From a bacterium (GTDB taxonomy: Bacteria > Zixibacteria > MSB-5A5 > GN15 > FEB-12), in the NCBI GenBank assembly GCA_030612965.1, contig JAUWMW010000053.1, forward strand, positions 1-11,149: a stretch of DNA of 11,149 nucleotides, written 5' to 3'. The translations under genes were made by a program, and so were the position numbers. Positions 4,317 to 11,149 of the stretch are shown here, piece after piece. The notes below the pieces were generated by a model that ran no database searches, had not been told where the DNA came from, and saw nothing but the letters and a program-made list of their open reading frames with translations. Positions within the stretch are counted from its first letter, which is position 1, and every line of letters starts with the position of its first letter.

Positions 4317-6056
4317 ATGCCATCTCAGAGATCGAACATTGCCCGTAGCATCGGCGGGGCGGTATTGCTGCTTGCAGTTATGTCTGCCCCGACGGCCTTG
4401 GCTGAGTATCAGATATCGGCTGATTCCATTTACCGTCATATTGCCGTGCTGGCTCATGATTCCCTGGAAGGGCGTCAGGTGGGCGAGCCGGGAGAGTGGA
4501 AGGCGGCGCAGTACGTCATCGGCGTCTTCCGGCAAGCGGGACTTCAGCCGAAAGGGACTGACGGCTATCTTCAACCACTTGAGTTTACCAAGGCTATCGA
4601 GCTTGGCGACGATAATCACCTGAGAGTGAACGGCGTCGATCTGAAAATCCGTGAGGAGTTCACCCCGTTACGGCAGTCGGCCAGCCTGGCGTTTTCTTTT
4701 GATGAGATCGTCGATGTCGGACATGGTATCGTAGCGGATGAGGAAGGGCTTGAACACGATGACTACGCAGGACTCGATGTTGCCGGCAAAGCTGTGCTCA
4801 TCAGAAGGTTCACCCCTATGGTCGAAGATTCCCTCGGCGACGGCAGCGCTGCGGCGAAGTTGGATCGCTACGGATACCTATCTGTCAAAATCAACACCGC
4901 CATCGAACACAACGCCGCCGGCGTTTTCCTCATTACTCCCGAAGGCAGGAATGACACACTCACCGCCGTCGGACCCACGCACATTAATCCCAAAGAGATT
5001 CCGATAATCTTCCTGCGTCGCAAGGCGCTCGAACGGCTGGACCTCACCTTGTCCAATCCGGAGATTTCGTCGGTCGAGGGACGCACCGAACTGATCAAAA
5101 CGCGAGATACGGCCTTTAACGTGGTTGGATACATTCCCGCCGCCAACGATACGACTGTAATCATCGGCGCCCACTACGATCACCTTGGCTGGGGCGCGGA
5201 AGGTTCCCGGTATGAAGGCGACGAACCAATGATTCACAACGGCGCCGACGATAACGCCTCTGGAACGGCCGCTGTTCTGGAGTTGGCCCGATACTTCATA
5301 TCAGTCCGGGATCGGTTGCGCTACTCGTTGTTGTTTATCGCGTTCACCGGTGAGGAGGCGGGAATGCTCGGGTCGACACACTATGTCCAACACATGACCG
5401 TGGACTCAAGCAAGGTGCGCATGATGGTCAATTTGGACATGGTAGGCCGTCTCCGGGAACAGGAAGGTCTGGCGGTGTTCGGTACCGGTTCGGCGGCTGA
5501 GTTCAAGGACTATTTCGATTCGCTGGAGTGTGACAAATTCAAGATCATCAGCAAGGAATCCGGCATCGGGTCGTCCGATCACTCCGTGTTCTACAATCGC
5601 GAGATTCCGGTTCTGTTTTTTTTCACCGGTGCTCACGAAGACTACAACCGGCCATCTGACGACGTTGACAAGATCAATTGCGACGGGGTCGTCAATGTGG
5701 CGGAGTTGGTAGGCGCCGTAGCGGAACATTTTGACAGCACTGGCGGCGTGCTCACTTATCAGAAGACAAAATCCGATGGTCGGTCCAGTCGCGGTCATTA
5801 TACGGTGACTTTGGGTGTCGTCCCGGACTTTATCGCCGAGGTGAAGGGTCTGAAGGTCAACGGCGTCTCGGCCGATCGCCCGGGCGAACGGGCCGGGATC
5901 AAGGCGGGCGATATCATCATAAAGATGGGCGGCACCTCGGTTGGAGATATCTATGACTACATGGGGGCGCTGGGCAAATTCCAGAAGGGTGACAGCACCG
6001 AAGTAGTGGTCGTCCGCGGTGCTGACACGTTGAGTTTGAACGTGTTGTTTGAGTAG
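4317..6056 (+). CDS. Secreted M28-family zinc aminopeptidase with PA-like insert and C-terminal PDZ domain
   Basis: A 579-residue exported metallopeptidase. The signal peptide covers about 1-29: basic start, hydrophobic GGAVLLLAVMSAP, and Ala-x-Ala cleavage after TALA. There is no lipobox Cys. Residues about 130-235 resemble a protease-associated insert (DYAGLDVAGKAVLIRRF, NAAGVFLI). The M28 core has both zinc sites: His286 in GAHYDHLGWG, Asp312 in GADDNASGT, general-base Glu346 and ligand Glu347 in FTGEEAGMLGS, Asp374 in VNLDMVGR, and His422 in SSDHSVFY. A PDZ domain (about 497-579) contains GERAGIKAGDIIIKMGG and could bind the C-termini of substrates or partners. The enzyme should cleave N-terminal residues from peptides in the periplasm or outside the cell. 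It is monocistronic with its own promoter and ribosome site, and convergent with rel. An 8-T run (5616-5623) lies at the codons of Phe434-Phe436. Confidence 0.93.
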   Translation: MPSQRSNIARSIGGAVLLLAVMSAPTALAEYQISADSIYRHIAVLAHDSLEGRQVGEPGEWKAAQYVIGVFRQAGLQPKGTDGYLQPLEFTKAIELGDDNHLRVNGVDLKIREEFTPLRQSASLAFSFDEIVDVGHGIVADEEGLEHDDYAGLDVAGKAVLIRRFTPMVEDSLGDGSAAAKLDRYGYLSVKINTAIEHNAAGVFLITPEGRNDTLTAVGPTHINPKEIPIIFLRRKALERLDLTLSNPEISSVEGRTELIKTRDTAFNVVGYIPAANDTTVIIGAHYDHLGWGAEGSRYEGDEPMIHNGADDNASGTAAVLELARYFISVRDRLRYSLLFIAFTGEEAGMLGSTHYVQHMTVDSSKVRMMVNLDMVGRLREQEGLAVFGTGSAAEFKDYFDSLECDKFKIISKESGIGSSDHSVFYNREIPVLFFFTGAHEDYNRPSDDVDKINCDGVVNVAELVGAVAEHFDSTGGVLTYQKTKSDGRSSRGHYTVTLGVVPDFIAEVKGLKVNGVSADRPGERAGIKAGDIIIKMGGTSVGDIYDYMGALGKFQKGDSTEVVVVRGADTLSLNVLFE

Positions 6057-6087
6057 GGGAGTGTCGCCCGACAGTGCGGCGGCGGCA

Positions 6088-8226
6088 TCAACTTTGGAAG
6101 TCCCGCCCTTTGGAACGGACAACCGAGATGACGCCTTTGACCTTGCGCACCTTCTCGATGATTCGATTCAGATGCGACAGGCTGGAAACCTCGATGACGA
6201 ACCTGCCGGTGGCGGTGGTGTCAGTAGCACGCATTTCGGCGGCGCGGACGTTGGTGTCGGCGTCGGCCACAGCCGTTGTGATGTCGCGCAGCATGTTCTT
6301 GCGGTCCTCCACGACTAATTCCAACTCGACCACAAAAGCCTGGCTTTTCCCGGCATCCCAACTGACATCGATGTATCGTTCGGGAAACTGCCCCCCCAAG
6401 TAACGGGCGCTTTCACAGTCGGCCCGATGGACAGTGACGCCACGCCCGCGAGTGATGAAACCAATGATGTCCTCCCCCGGCAGCGGTTGGCAGCATCCAG
6501 CGAATCGAAACATCATGTCGGACATGCCATGCACGCGGATGCCTTTGGAACCCCGCAGGCGATCGATCACTTTCCCTACCAGCCCGGCCTTCGGCTTCTC
6601 CTTCTCCGGTTTGATCAGATTGATCAACGGCGCCCGACTCAGGGAGCCGTTGCCGATCGCGGCAAGCAGGTCCAGCACCGACTTCTTGCCCAGCTTCTCT
6701 GCGTATCCCTGCAGCTCGTCATCAGGCGGCATTTTCAGTCGCAGTTCCTTGAGCTTGCGTGTGACTAACTCGCGTCCCAACGTCACTGATTGCTCGAACC
6801 CGGCCTGGTTGAGCCAGCGACGAATCTTGGCGCGTGCGGTCGAAGTCTTGACCAATTTCAGCCAGTCGTGTGACGGGCTGCGGCGGGCGTTGGTGATGAT
6901 CTCGACAGTGTCGCCGGACTTAAGTGGAGTAGACAATGGTTGCAGGCGATTGTTGATCTTGGCGCCGGCGCAGTGGATACCTACCTCGGTGTGAATCTGA
7001 AAGGCGAAATCAAGGGGGGTGGAGCCCTTGAGCAGATGGATCAGCTTCTGCTGCGGTGTGAACACGAAGATGTCCTCTGAGTACAGATCGATCTTCAAGT
7101 ACTCCAGGAAATCGGAAGGGTTAGTCATGTCCTTCTGCCACTCGAGCACGTCGCGCAGCCAGATCATCTGCCGGTCGGACTTCGACATTTGCTGACGGCC
7201 TTCCTTGTACAGCCAGTGTGCGGCGATGCCGTTCTCCGCTACATGGTGCATCTGGTGTGTCCGAATCTGTATCTCCACCGGTCGATTGTCCGGTCCGAAC
7301 AAGGTGGTGTGCAGGGATCGGTAGCCGTTTGGTTTGGGGTTGGCAATGTAATCATGGAAACGGTCCGGAACCGGTTTCCACATCGAGTGCAGGACACCCA
7401 TGGTGTGATAACAGTCACGTTCAGTGTCGGTGATAATCCGAATGGCAAACAGGTCGTAGATTTCCTCGTACGGAACCTCCCTTATCCTGATCTTGCGGTA
7501 GACGGAATCGAGGTGTTTGGCGCGGCCATTGACTTCGGCCCGGATACCGTTCCGTTTCAACTCTTCGGAGATAGGAGCCACCAGTTGAGCGATATAACTT
7601 TCCCGTTGCTCGCGGGTTTCCCTGATCCGTCGCTTTAGCTCGCTGTAGATGTCCGGCTCAAGGAATCTCAGCGAAAGGTCCTCCAGTTCCATCTTGACCC
7701 GATTGATACCGAAACGGTGCGCCAGGGGACAATAGACGTCGCGCGTTTCCTGAGCAATGCGCTTTCGACGTTCGGGCGAGAGAGGTTCGAGCGTGCGCAT
7801 GTTGTGTAGTCGGTCAGCCAGCTTGATCAGGATGACCCGAATGTCGCGGGCCATGGTCAGGAGCATCTTACGGAAATAGTCGACCTGTTGTTCTTCGCGT
7901 GAGGAGAACTGAATTCCGGACAACTTGGTCACACCGTCGACCAATTCCGCTACTTCATCACCGAACTCGCGACGAAGCTGTTCGATCGTCGTGTCGGTGT
8001 CCTCTACGACGTCGTGAAGCAATCCGGCGGCCAGGGTGGTCGAGTCCATGTGTTGCTCGGCCAGGATAAACGATACTTCGAGACAGTGCTCGACATACGG
8101 TTCACCCGACGAGCGTGTCTGGCCGGCGTGAACGCGGTCGCTGAACTCGTAAGCCTTGCGGATCAACTCAATATCGACGTTGGCGTTGAACGATTCGATC
8201 TGGATGATGAATTCGGCCAGATTCAT
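6088..8226 (-). CDS. rel: Bifunctional (p)ppGpp synthetase/hydrolase, RelA/SpoT family
   Basis: A 712-residue long Rel protein that makes ppGpp or pppGpp from ATP and GDP/GTP and degrades it. The HD hydrolase domain is intact: GEPYVEH (41-47), HDVVED (71-76), LADRLHN (136-142). The synthetase domain follows with GRAKHLDSVYRK (234-245), EEIYDLFAIR (254-263), NPKPNGYRSLHTT (297-308), Gln320 and Glu331. The loop that distinguishes bifunctional (RxKD) from monofunctional (ExDD) enzymes reads RFHD at 289-292. A TGS domain (about 383-445), a Cys/His region with CC at 578-579 and HRADC at 600-604, and an ACT domain (about 628-703) complete the normal order. I chose ATG at 8226 rather than TTG at 8271 because family N-termini start about here and the TTG overlaps the upstream gene. 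It lies 16 nt after the GT9 gene, probably co-transcribed. A seven-G run sits at 6397-6391 before the ACT domain. Confidence 0.95.
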   Translation of the reverse strand: MNLAEFIIQIESFNANVDIELIRKAYEFSDRVHAGQTRSSGEPYVEHCLEVSFILAEQHMDSTTLAAGLLHDVVEDTDTTIEQLRREFGDEVAELVDGVTKLSGIQFSSREEQQVDYFRKMLLTMARDIRVILIKLADRLHNMRTLEPLSPERRKRIAQETRDVYCPLAHRFGINRVKMELEDLSLRFLEPDIYSELKRRIRETREQRESYIAQLVAPISEELKRNGIRAEVNGRAKHLDSVYRKIRIREVPYEEIYDLFAIRIITDTERDCYHTMGVLHSMWKPVPDRFHDYIANPKPNGYRSLHTTLFGPDNRPVEIQIRTHQMHHVAENGIAAHWLYKEGRQQMSKSDRQMIWLRDVLEWQKDMTNPSDFLEYLKIDLYSEDIFVFTPQQKLIHLLKGSTPLDFAFQIHTEVGIHCAGAKINNRLQPLSTPLKSGDTVEIITNARRSPSHDWLKLVKTSTARAKIRRWLNQAGFEQSVTLGRELVTRKLKELRLKMPPDDELQGYAEKLGKKSVLDLLAAIGNGSLSRAPLINLIKPEKEKPKAGLVGKVIDRLRGSKGIRVHGMSDMMFRFAGCCQPLPGEDIIGFITRGRGVTVHRADCESARYLGGQFPERYIDVSWDAGKSQAFVVELELVVEDRKNMLRDITTAVADADTNVRAAEMRATDTTATGRFVIEVSSLSHLNRIIEKVRKVKGVISVVRSKGRDFQS

Positions 8227-8242
8227 TCCGCTGGTTTTCTCG

Positions 8243-9280
8243 TTAGTTCGCCTGGTTAAATAGTTGTGCAACTTCCGATGCTACCTTCTCTACTGTTATC
8301 GTCAACATACATACACACTCATTAGGCGGACACCGACATTCTTTTGAGGCCGGAACCAGCACCCGGTCGTGCCGACCCAGTGGACCCCATCGGGCCGGCG
8401 ACATGACCGCCTTGCCGGGGTACAATCCCACCACCTTGGTGCCTACCGCCGCCGCCAGGTGCAGCGGTCCGGTAGAATTGGCGACCACAACGTCGGCCAG
8501 CGACAACGCCGCGGCCAGGGTTCTCAGATCGGTGTCACCGGTAATATTGCGCACCTTCAAACCAAGTTCACTAGAACGCTGATCAATGGTTTCGCCCTCT
8601 TTTTCCGAACCGGAGATTACCACCTGCACGCCACTTTGCTCCAGAGCATTGTATAGATGCAAGAAGCGATCGAGCGGCCAGCGTTCGGCCGATCCTCCTG
8701 ATCCGGGATGCAGCACCACGAACCGTCCCTCAACTCCGGCTTCCTTCAGGATGCGGCGGGCGTGAGTGATCTCCTTCTCTCGGGGGTAGACAATTGGTAC
8801 CCGGGCGGTCTCGCCGTCGTGGAAAAACTTCAGGAAGTCAAGGTTGTATTCACATTCGTGCTTCTTGTTGGACTTGCGACTGTGGATCAGACGATGGTTG
8901 AAGAATACCGAATGAAACCGACCGGCCGTGCCGATGCGGTGAGGGATCTCCGCCTTGTGAAAAAGCTGACAGACGTGACGATCTGGATAGAGAGCGATGA
9001 CCACCTGGTACTTGGCTTGTTTGATCTTCTGCAGCAGATCCTTCTTGTACAGACGGTCGGCAACCAACTGTTCGTTGAGTACGCGCACGATACCGTCGAT
9101 GCGACCGTTGTTCTCCAGGATCGGTGATGCATACAGTGAGGCCAGGACCTCGATGCGACACTCGGGATAACGGTACTTGAGGGTCTCCACAAACGGCAGC
9201 GCCAAAATCAGGTCGCCCAGACGGTCGGTGCGACTGACGAGAATGCGATCCCCCGGTTTGAGGTCGAGCGGTTTGGTCAT
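8243..9280 (-). CDS. Glycosyltransferase family 9 (heptosyltransferase-type)
   Basis: A 345-residue GT-B enzyme of the ADP-heptose:LPS heptosyltransferase family. The N-terminal lobe opens ILVSRTDRLGDLILALPFVETL, where Asp19 or Asp23 corresponds to the conserved N-terminal acidic position. The C-terminal nucleotide-binding lobe has HPGSGGSAERWPLDRF (191-206), VVISGSEKE and NSTGPLHLAAAVGTKVVGLY (268-287). It is expected to transfer a sugar, probably heptose, to lipid A core on the cytoplasmic face of the inner membrane. The exact sugar cannot be read from sequence. A cysteine cluster, C315-x-C317-x4-C322-x-C324, lies near the C-terminus and could bind a metal. ATG at 9280 overlaps the stop of the GT2 gene as ATGA, and rel follows after 16 nt. 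Confidence 0.92.
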   Translation of the reverse strand: MTKPLDLKPGDRILVSRTDRLGDLILALPFVETLKYRYPECRIEVLASLYASPILENNGRIDGIVRVLNEQLVADRLYKKDLLQKIKQAKYQVVIALYPDRHVCQLFHKAEIPHRIGTAGRFHSVFFNHRLIHSRKSNKKHECEYNLDFLKFFHDGETARVPIVYPREKEITHARRILKEAGVEGRFVVLHPGSGGSAERWPLDRFLHLYNALEQSGVQVVISGSEKEGETIDQRSSELGLKVRNITGDTDLRTLAAALSLADVVVANSTGPLHLAAAVGTKVVGLYPGKAVMSPARWGPLGRHDRVLVPASKECRCPPNECVCMLTITVEKVASEVAQLFNQAN

Positions 9281-10050
9281 GTCGTGTCAGTCTTTCTCAT
9301 GGTCTGCCTCCGTTGCAGATCTCTTAACTTGGCGTATTTCACCAGGACAGCAACCGCAGAAAGCACTGAGATCAAAAGACCTTCCAGGCCGTCGCGGAAT
9401 CCCTGCCTTGATATGAAGTGGCTAATAAACGACACCGGTGGACGGACGACAAGATCAAACCAGCCCGCTCGTTTGCCGTTTTCAAAAGCCTGCTGAGCTC
9501 CCAAAGTGGTGTATCGATTCGACTTCGTCAGATAATGCTCCAGCGTCGGGTAGCTATAGTGCCGCAGGTCCGAGTTTAAGTGTCCGATGTCGCCGTCGAG
9601 AATAACTCGTTCGTGTACCGGCGCGTCGTTGAAGTTGCCGTGTGCTTTCAAGAACATTCGAAGGACGCGGTCAGGGTACCAGCCGCAATGACGGATCCAT
9701 CGTCCCAGGAAATTCGTCAGGCGCGGCATGTCGAAACCGTGCCGGTTGGTTCCTATGGAAAGCACCTCGCGAATTTCACGGGCCAATTCACCGGTGACGA
9801 CTTCGTCGGCATCGACTGAGAGTATCCAGCGGCTTGTGGTCCGGTCGACACCGAAGGCCTTGGCCGGTCCGAACCCGGTCCAGACCGTCTCGTACACGAC
9901 GGCGCCGGCCTCGGTGGCTATCTGGCGCGTATCATCTTCCGAGCCACTGTCGATGACAATTATCTCGTCTACCCAGTTAAGCGACCGCAGGCATCGACCG
10001 ATATTGGCCTCTTCGTTCTTAGTGATTATTACCGCCGAGATCGTGTCCAT
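9277..10050 (-). CDS. Glycosyltransferase family 2, WaaE/KdtX-like LPS core enzyme
   Basis: A 257-residue GT-A glycosyltransferase. ISAVIITKNEEANIGRCL (4-21) and EIIVIDSGSEDDT (29-41) form the nucleotide-sugar fold, and SVDADE (78-83) supplies the metal-binding DxD. HCGWYPDRVLRMF (121-133), APVHERV (143-149) and HYSYPTLEHYLTKSNRY (164-180) are typical of the WaaE/KdtX subfamily, whose studied members add beta-1,4-glucose to the inner core heptose. A hydrophobic stretch near 222-238 (LEGLLISVLSAVAVLV) may attach it to the membrane. The ATG at 10050 has AAGAGA upstream. It sits between two GT9 genes, overlapping the downstream one by 4 nt and separated from the upstream one by 61 nt, so an LPS-core operon is the natural reading. 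Donor and acceptor are inferred from the family. Confidence 0.9.
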   Translation of the reverse strand: MDTISAVIITKNEEANIGRCLRSLNWVDEIIVIDSGSEDDTRQIATEAGAVVYETVWTGFGPAKAFGVDRTTSRWILSVDADEVVTGELAREIREVLSIGTNRHGFDMPRLTNFLGRWIRHCGWYPDRVLRMFLKAHGNFNDAPVHERVILDGDIGHLNSDLRHYSYPTLEHYLTKSNRYTTLGAQQAFENGKRAGWFDLVVRPPVSFISHFISRQGFRDGLEGLLISVLSAVAVLVKYAKLRDLQRRQTMRKTDTT

Positions 10051-10111
10051 CAGTCTCTTAACCTTGTCGTCCAGCTTCTATCGCTCTGCCTGTCATTGCA
10101 CCTGTCCTCTC

Positions 10112-11146
10112 CTAAAGCGTCGACGATGATGTCTCAGCATCCTTCGAGCCGACGCTCGCCATGACTTTGCGGAATTCGTCGACGACTTGCTGCGCTTCGA
10201 TGTCGTGCAGATGGCCCTCGTGCGTCGACACCACTGAGCCGTGTTGCTGTCGGTACGGTTTCCAGGAATGGTAGTTGCGCATGTGACCGCAGTACAGCCC
10301 GACGACCGGGATTTTCATCAGTCGTGCGATATGGATCAGCGATGTGTCGGGACTGATGAACATATCTACATGGCTGATTACCGCCGTGGCGTCGAGCAGC
10401 GACAACCCCTCGGGAACCAGGAACGCCTTTCCTTCGCGCCCCTGGAGGAGTTGCCGACCACGTTCACGATCTTCTTTAGTGCAGATGACAATAAATCGCG
10501 CCGTCGGCAGGTCGCGAGCGATACCGTCGAGCACCGCAGCGTACTTCGATATTTCCAGCGTACGCGTCGGACTACCGGCAGAGATATTGAGCCCCACGCA
10601 AAACTTTCCGCTCACACCAATTGACTTGACGAATGTCGCCGCTTTAGCCTGGGACTCCTCGGGTATGTGAACGGGGGAAAACGGGTCGATTGTCGCGGGG
10701 TTCAGGCCAAACAGGTTGAAGATCAACAGGCCGTTGTCGATGTTGTGCTCCTGCCCGTCACGTTGATAAGGCTCGCAGTAGTCGTAGTACCGCAAAAGAC
10801 CCTGCTTGCGGGAGGCGGCTGTGATCGAAGAGTTACCGATCAGCCTGGTCAGCAGCAGCCCGGTCACCGAGTCGAGACAGATGGCGTCGAAGATAATATC
10901 AAAACGCTTAGCCCTGAGGCGACGAACCAGCGGCAGGTCATCAAGGATGTTTTTGCGATAAATATGTACAGTGTCGAAGACGGGATCGTTTTCAACTAAC
11001 TGTTTGTTCAGCGGTGACGCCAGAATCTCGATCCGCAACCTGGGGAACTCCCTCTTGAGGGCGTGTGCGGCGGGGATGATCGTCATCATGTCTCCCAGCT
11101 TGTCGGGACGGAGGATCAGAATCGTTCGTACCTTTTCCGCCTGCAC
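10112..11146 (-). CDS. Glycosyltransferase family 9 (second, divergent paralogue); 5' end at window edge
   Basis: A GT-B fold enzyme of the heptosyltransferase family, 344 residues as read here. TILILRPDKLGDMMTIIPAAHALKR spans about 8-32, and ISPDTSLIHIARLMKIPVVGLY is at 264-285. The usual HPG/RWP donor loop of the C-terminal lobe is replaced by NISAGSPTRTLEISKY (187-202), so it belongs to a different GT9 subfamily from the gene at 8243-9280 and probably uses a different sugar or acceptor. The first in-frame start seen is GTG at 11146. The frame is still open to base 11149, so the true start may lie beyond the window and the gene may be 5'-truncated here. The Ser/Thr-rich tail (ETSSSTL) is not conserved in the family as far as I know. 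It is first in the visible part of the glycosyltransferase-rel cluster. Confidence 0.88.
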   Translation of the reverse strand: MQAEKVRTILILRPDKLGDMMTIIPAAHALKREFPRLRIEILASPLNKQLVENDPVFDTVHIYRKNILDDLPLVRRLRAKRFDIIFDAICLDSVTGLLLTRLIGNSSITAASRKQGLLRYYDYCEPYQRDGQEHNIDNGLLIFNLFGLNPATIDPFSPVHIPEESQAKAATFVKSIGVSGKFCVGLNISAGSPTRTLEISKYAAVLDGIARDLPTARFIVICTKEDRERGRQLLQGREGKAFLVPEGLSLLDATAVISHVDMFISPDTSLIHIARLMKIPVVGLYCGHMRNYHSWKPYRQQHGSVVSTHEGHLHDIEAQQVVDEFRKVMASVGSKDAETSSSTL

Positions 11147-11149
11147 CGG

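Noticed and set aside
6057..6087. Bidirectional terminator between the peptidase and rel
   Set aside because: Only a 4-5 bp stem (TGTCG/CGACA, 6062-6073) with a very small loop and no T-run on either strand was found.
5406..6122. 238-codon open frame on the minus strand
   Set aside because: It is opposite the M28 peptidase, crosses into the end of rel and has no recognisable motif. Coding signal (zinc ligands, PDZ) is on the plus strand.
8227..8271. Longer rel start at TTG 8271 (15 extra residues)
   Set aside because: It would overlap the GT9 gene by 29 nt and add residues not typical of the family; ATG 8226 gives a normal Rel N-terminus.

Overview
The window reads as a bacterial chromosome segment, probably from a Gram-negative organism. 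It carries two GT9 (heptosyltransferase-type) glycosyltransferases and a WaaE-type GT2 enzyme of the kind that builds lipopolysaccharide cores, plus a secreted M28 peptidase with a Sec signal peptide. Base composition looks moderately GC-rich by eye. The combination of a pseudo-receiver/degenerate GGDEF protein, the TPR-ComF-Xer order and many palindromic intergenic repeats would fit an uncultured lineage of the FCB/Zixibacteria type. That placement is a guess, not a result.

Layout, left to right. Positions 1-241 (minus) hold the broken start of an IS1182/DDE-type transposase whose middle has been lost and whose remainder runs off the left edge. Positions 242-745 carry no gene but contain a cluster of at least six hairpins and dispersed-repeat units. 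Positions 746-3974 (minus) form a tight four-gene operon read right to left: membrane-anchored TPR protein, ComF-family phosphoribosyltransferase, XerD-type recombinase, and a receiver-like/GGDEF protein. The genes overlap or nearly touch (TTGA overlap, 10-nt gap, 56-nt overlap), and two or three of the four appear to use TTG starts. Positions 3975-4316 are a divergent intergenic region containing a ~148-bp nested palindrome (MITE-like) and a good sigma70-type promoter for the peptidase. Positions 4317-6056 (plus) encode an exported M28 zinc peptidase with an inserted PA-like region and a C-terminal PDZ domain. Positions 6088-11146 (minus) form a second cluster read right to left: GT9, GT2 (WaaE-like), GT9, then a full-length bifunctional RelA/SpoT-type (p)ppGpp synthetase/hydrolase.

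How the genes may work together: the right-hand cluster couples envelope glycan assembly to the stringent-response enzyme, with a 4-nt ATGA overlap between GT2 and GT9 and only 16 nt between that GT9 and rel. The left-hand operon joins DNA-handling functions (ComF, Xer) to a c-di-GMP-type domain whose active-site motif is altered (AGDDF) and whose receiver lacks the phospho-acceptor Asp, so it is more likely a binding or scaffolding protein than a normal cyclase. No CRISPR array, RNA gene, toxin-antitoxin or recognisable defence system was found. The most unusual material is the repeat architecture between genes and the degenerate regulatory domains. The window otherwise looks like ordinary chromosomal core.
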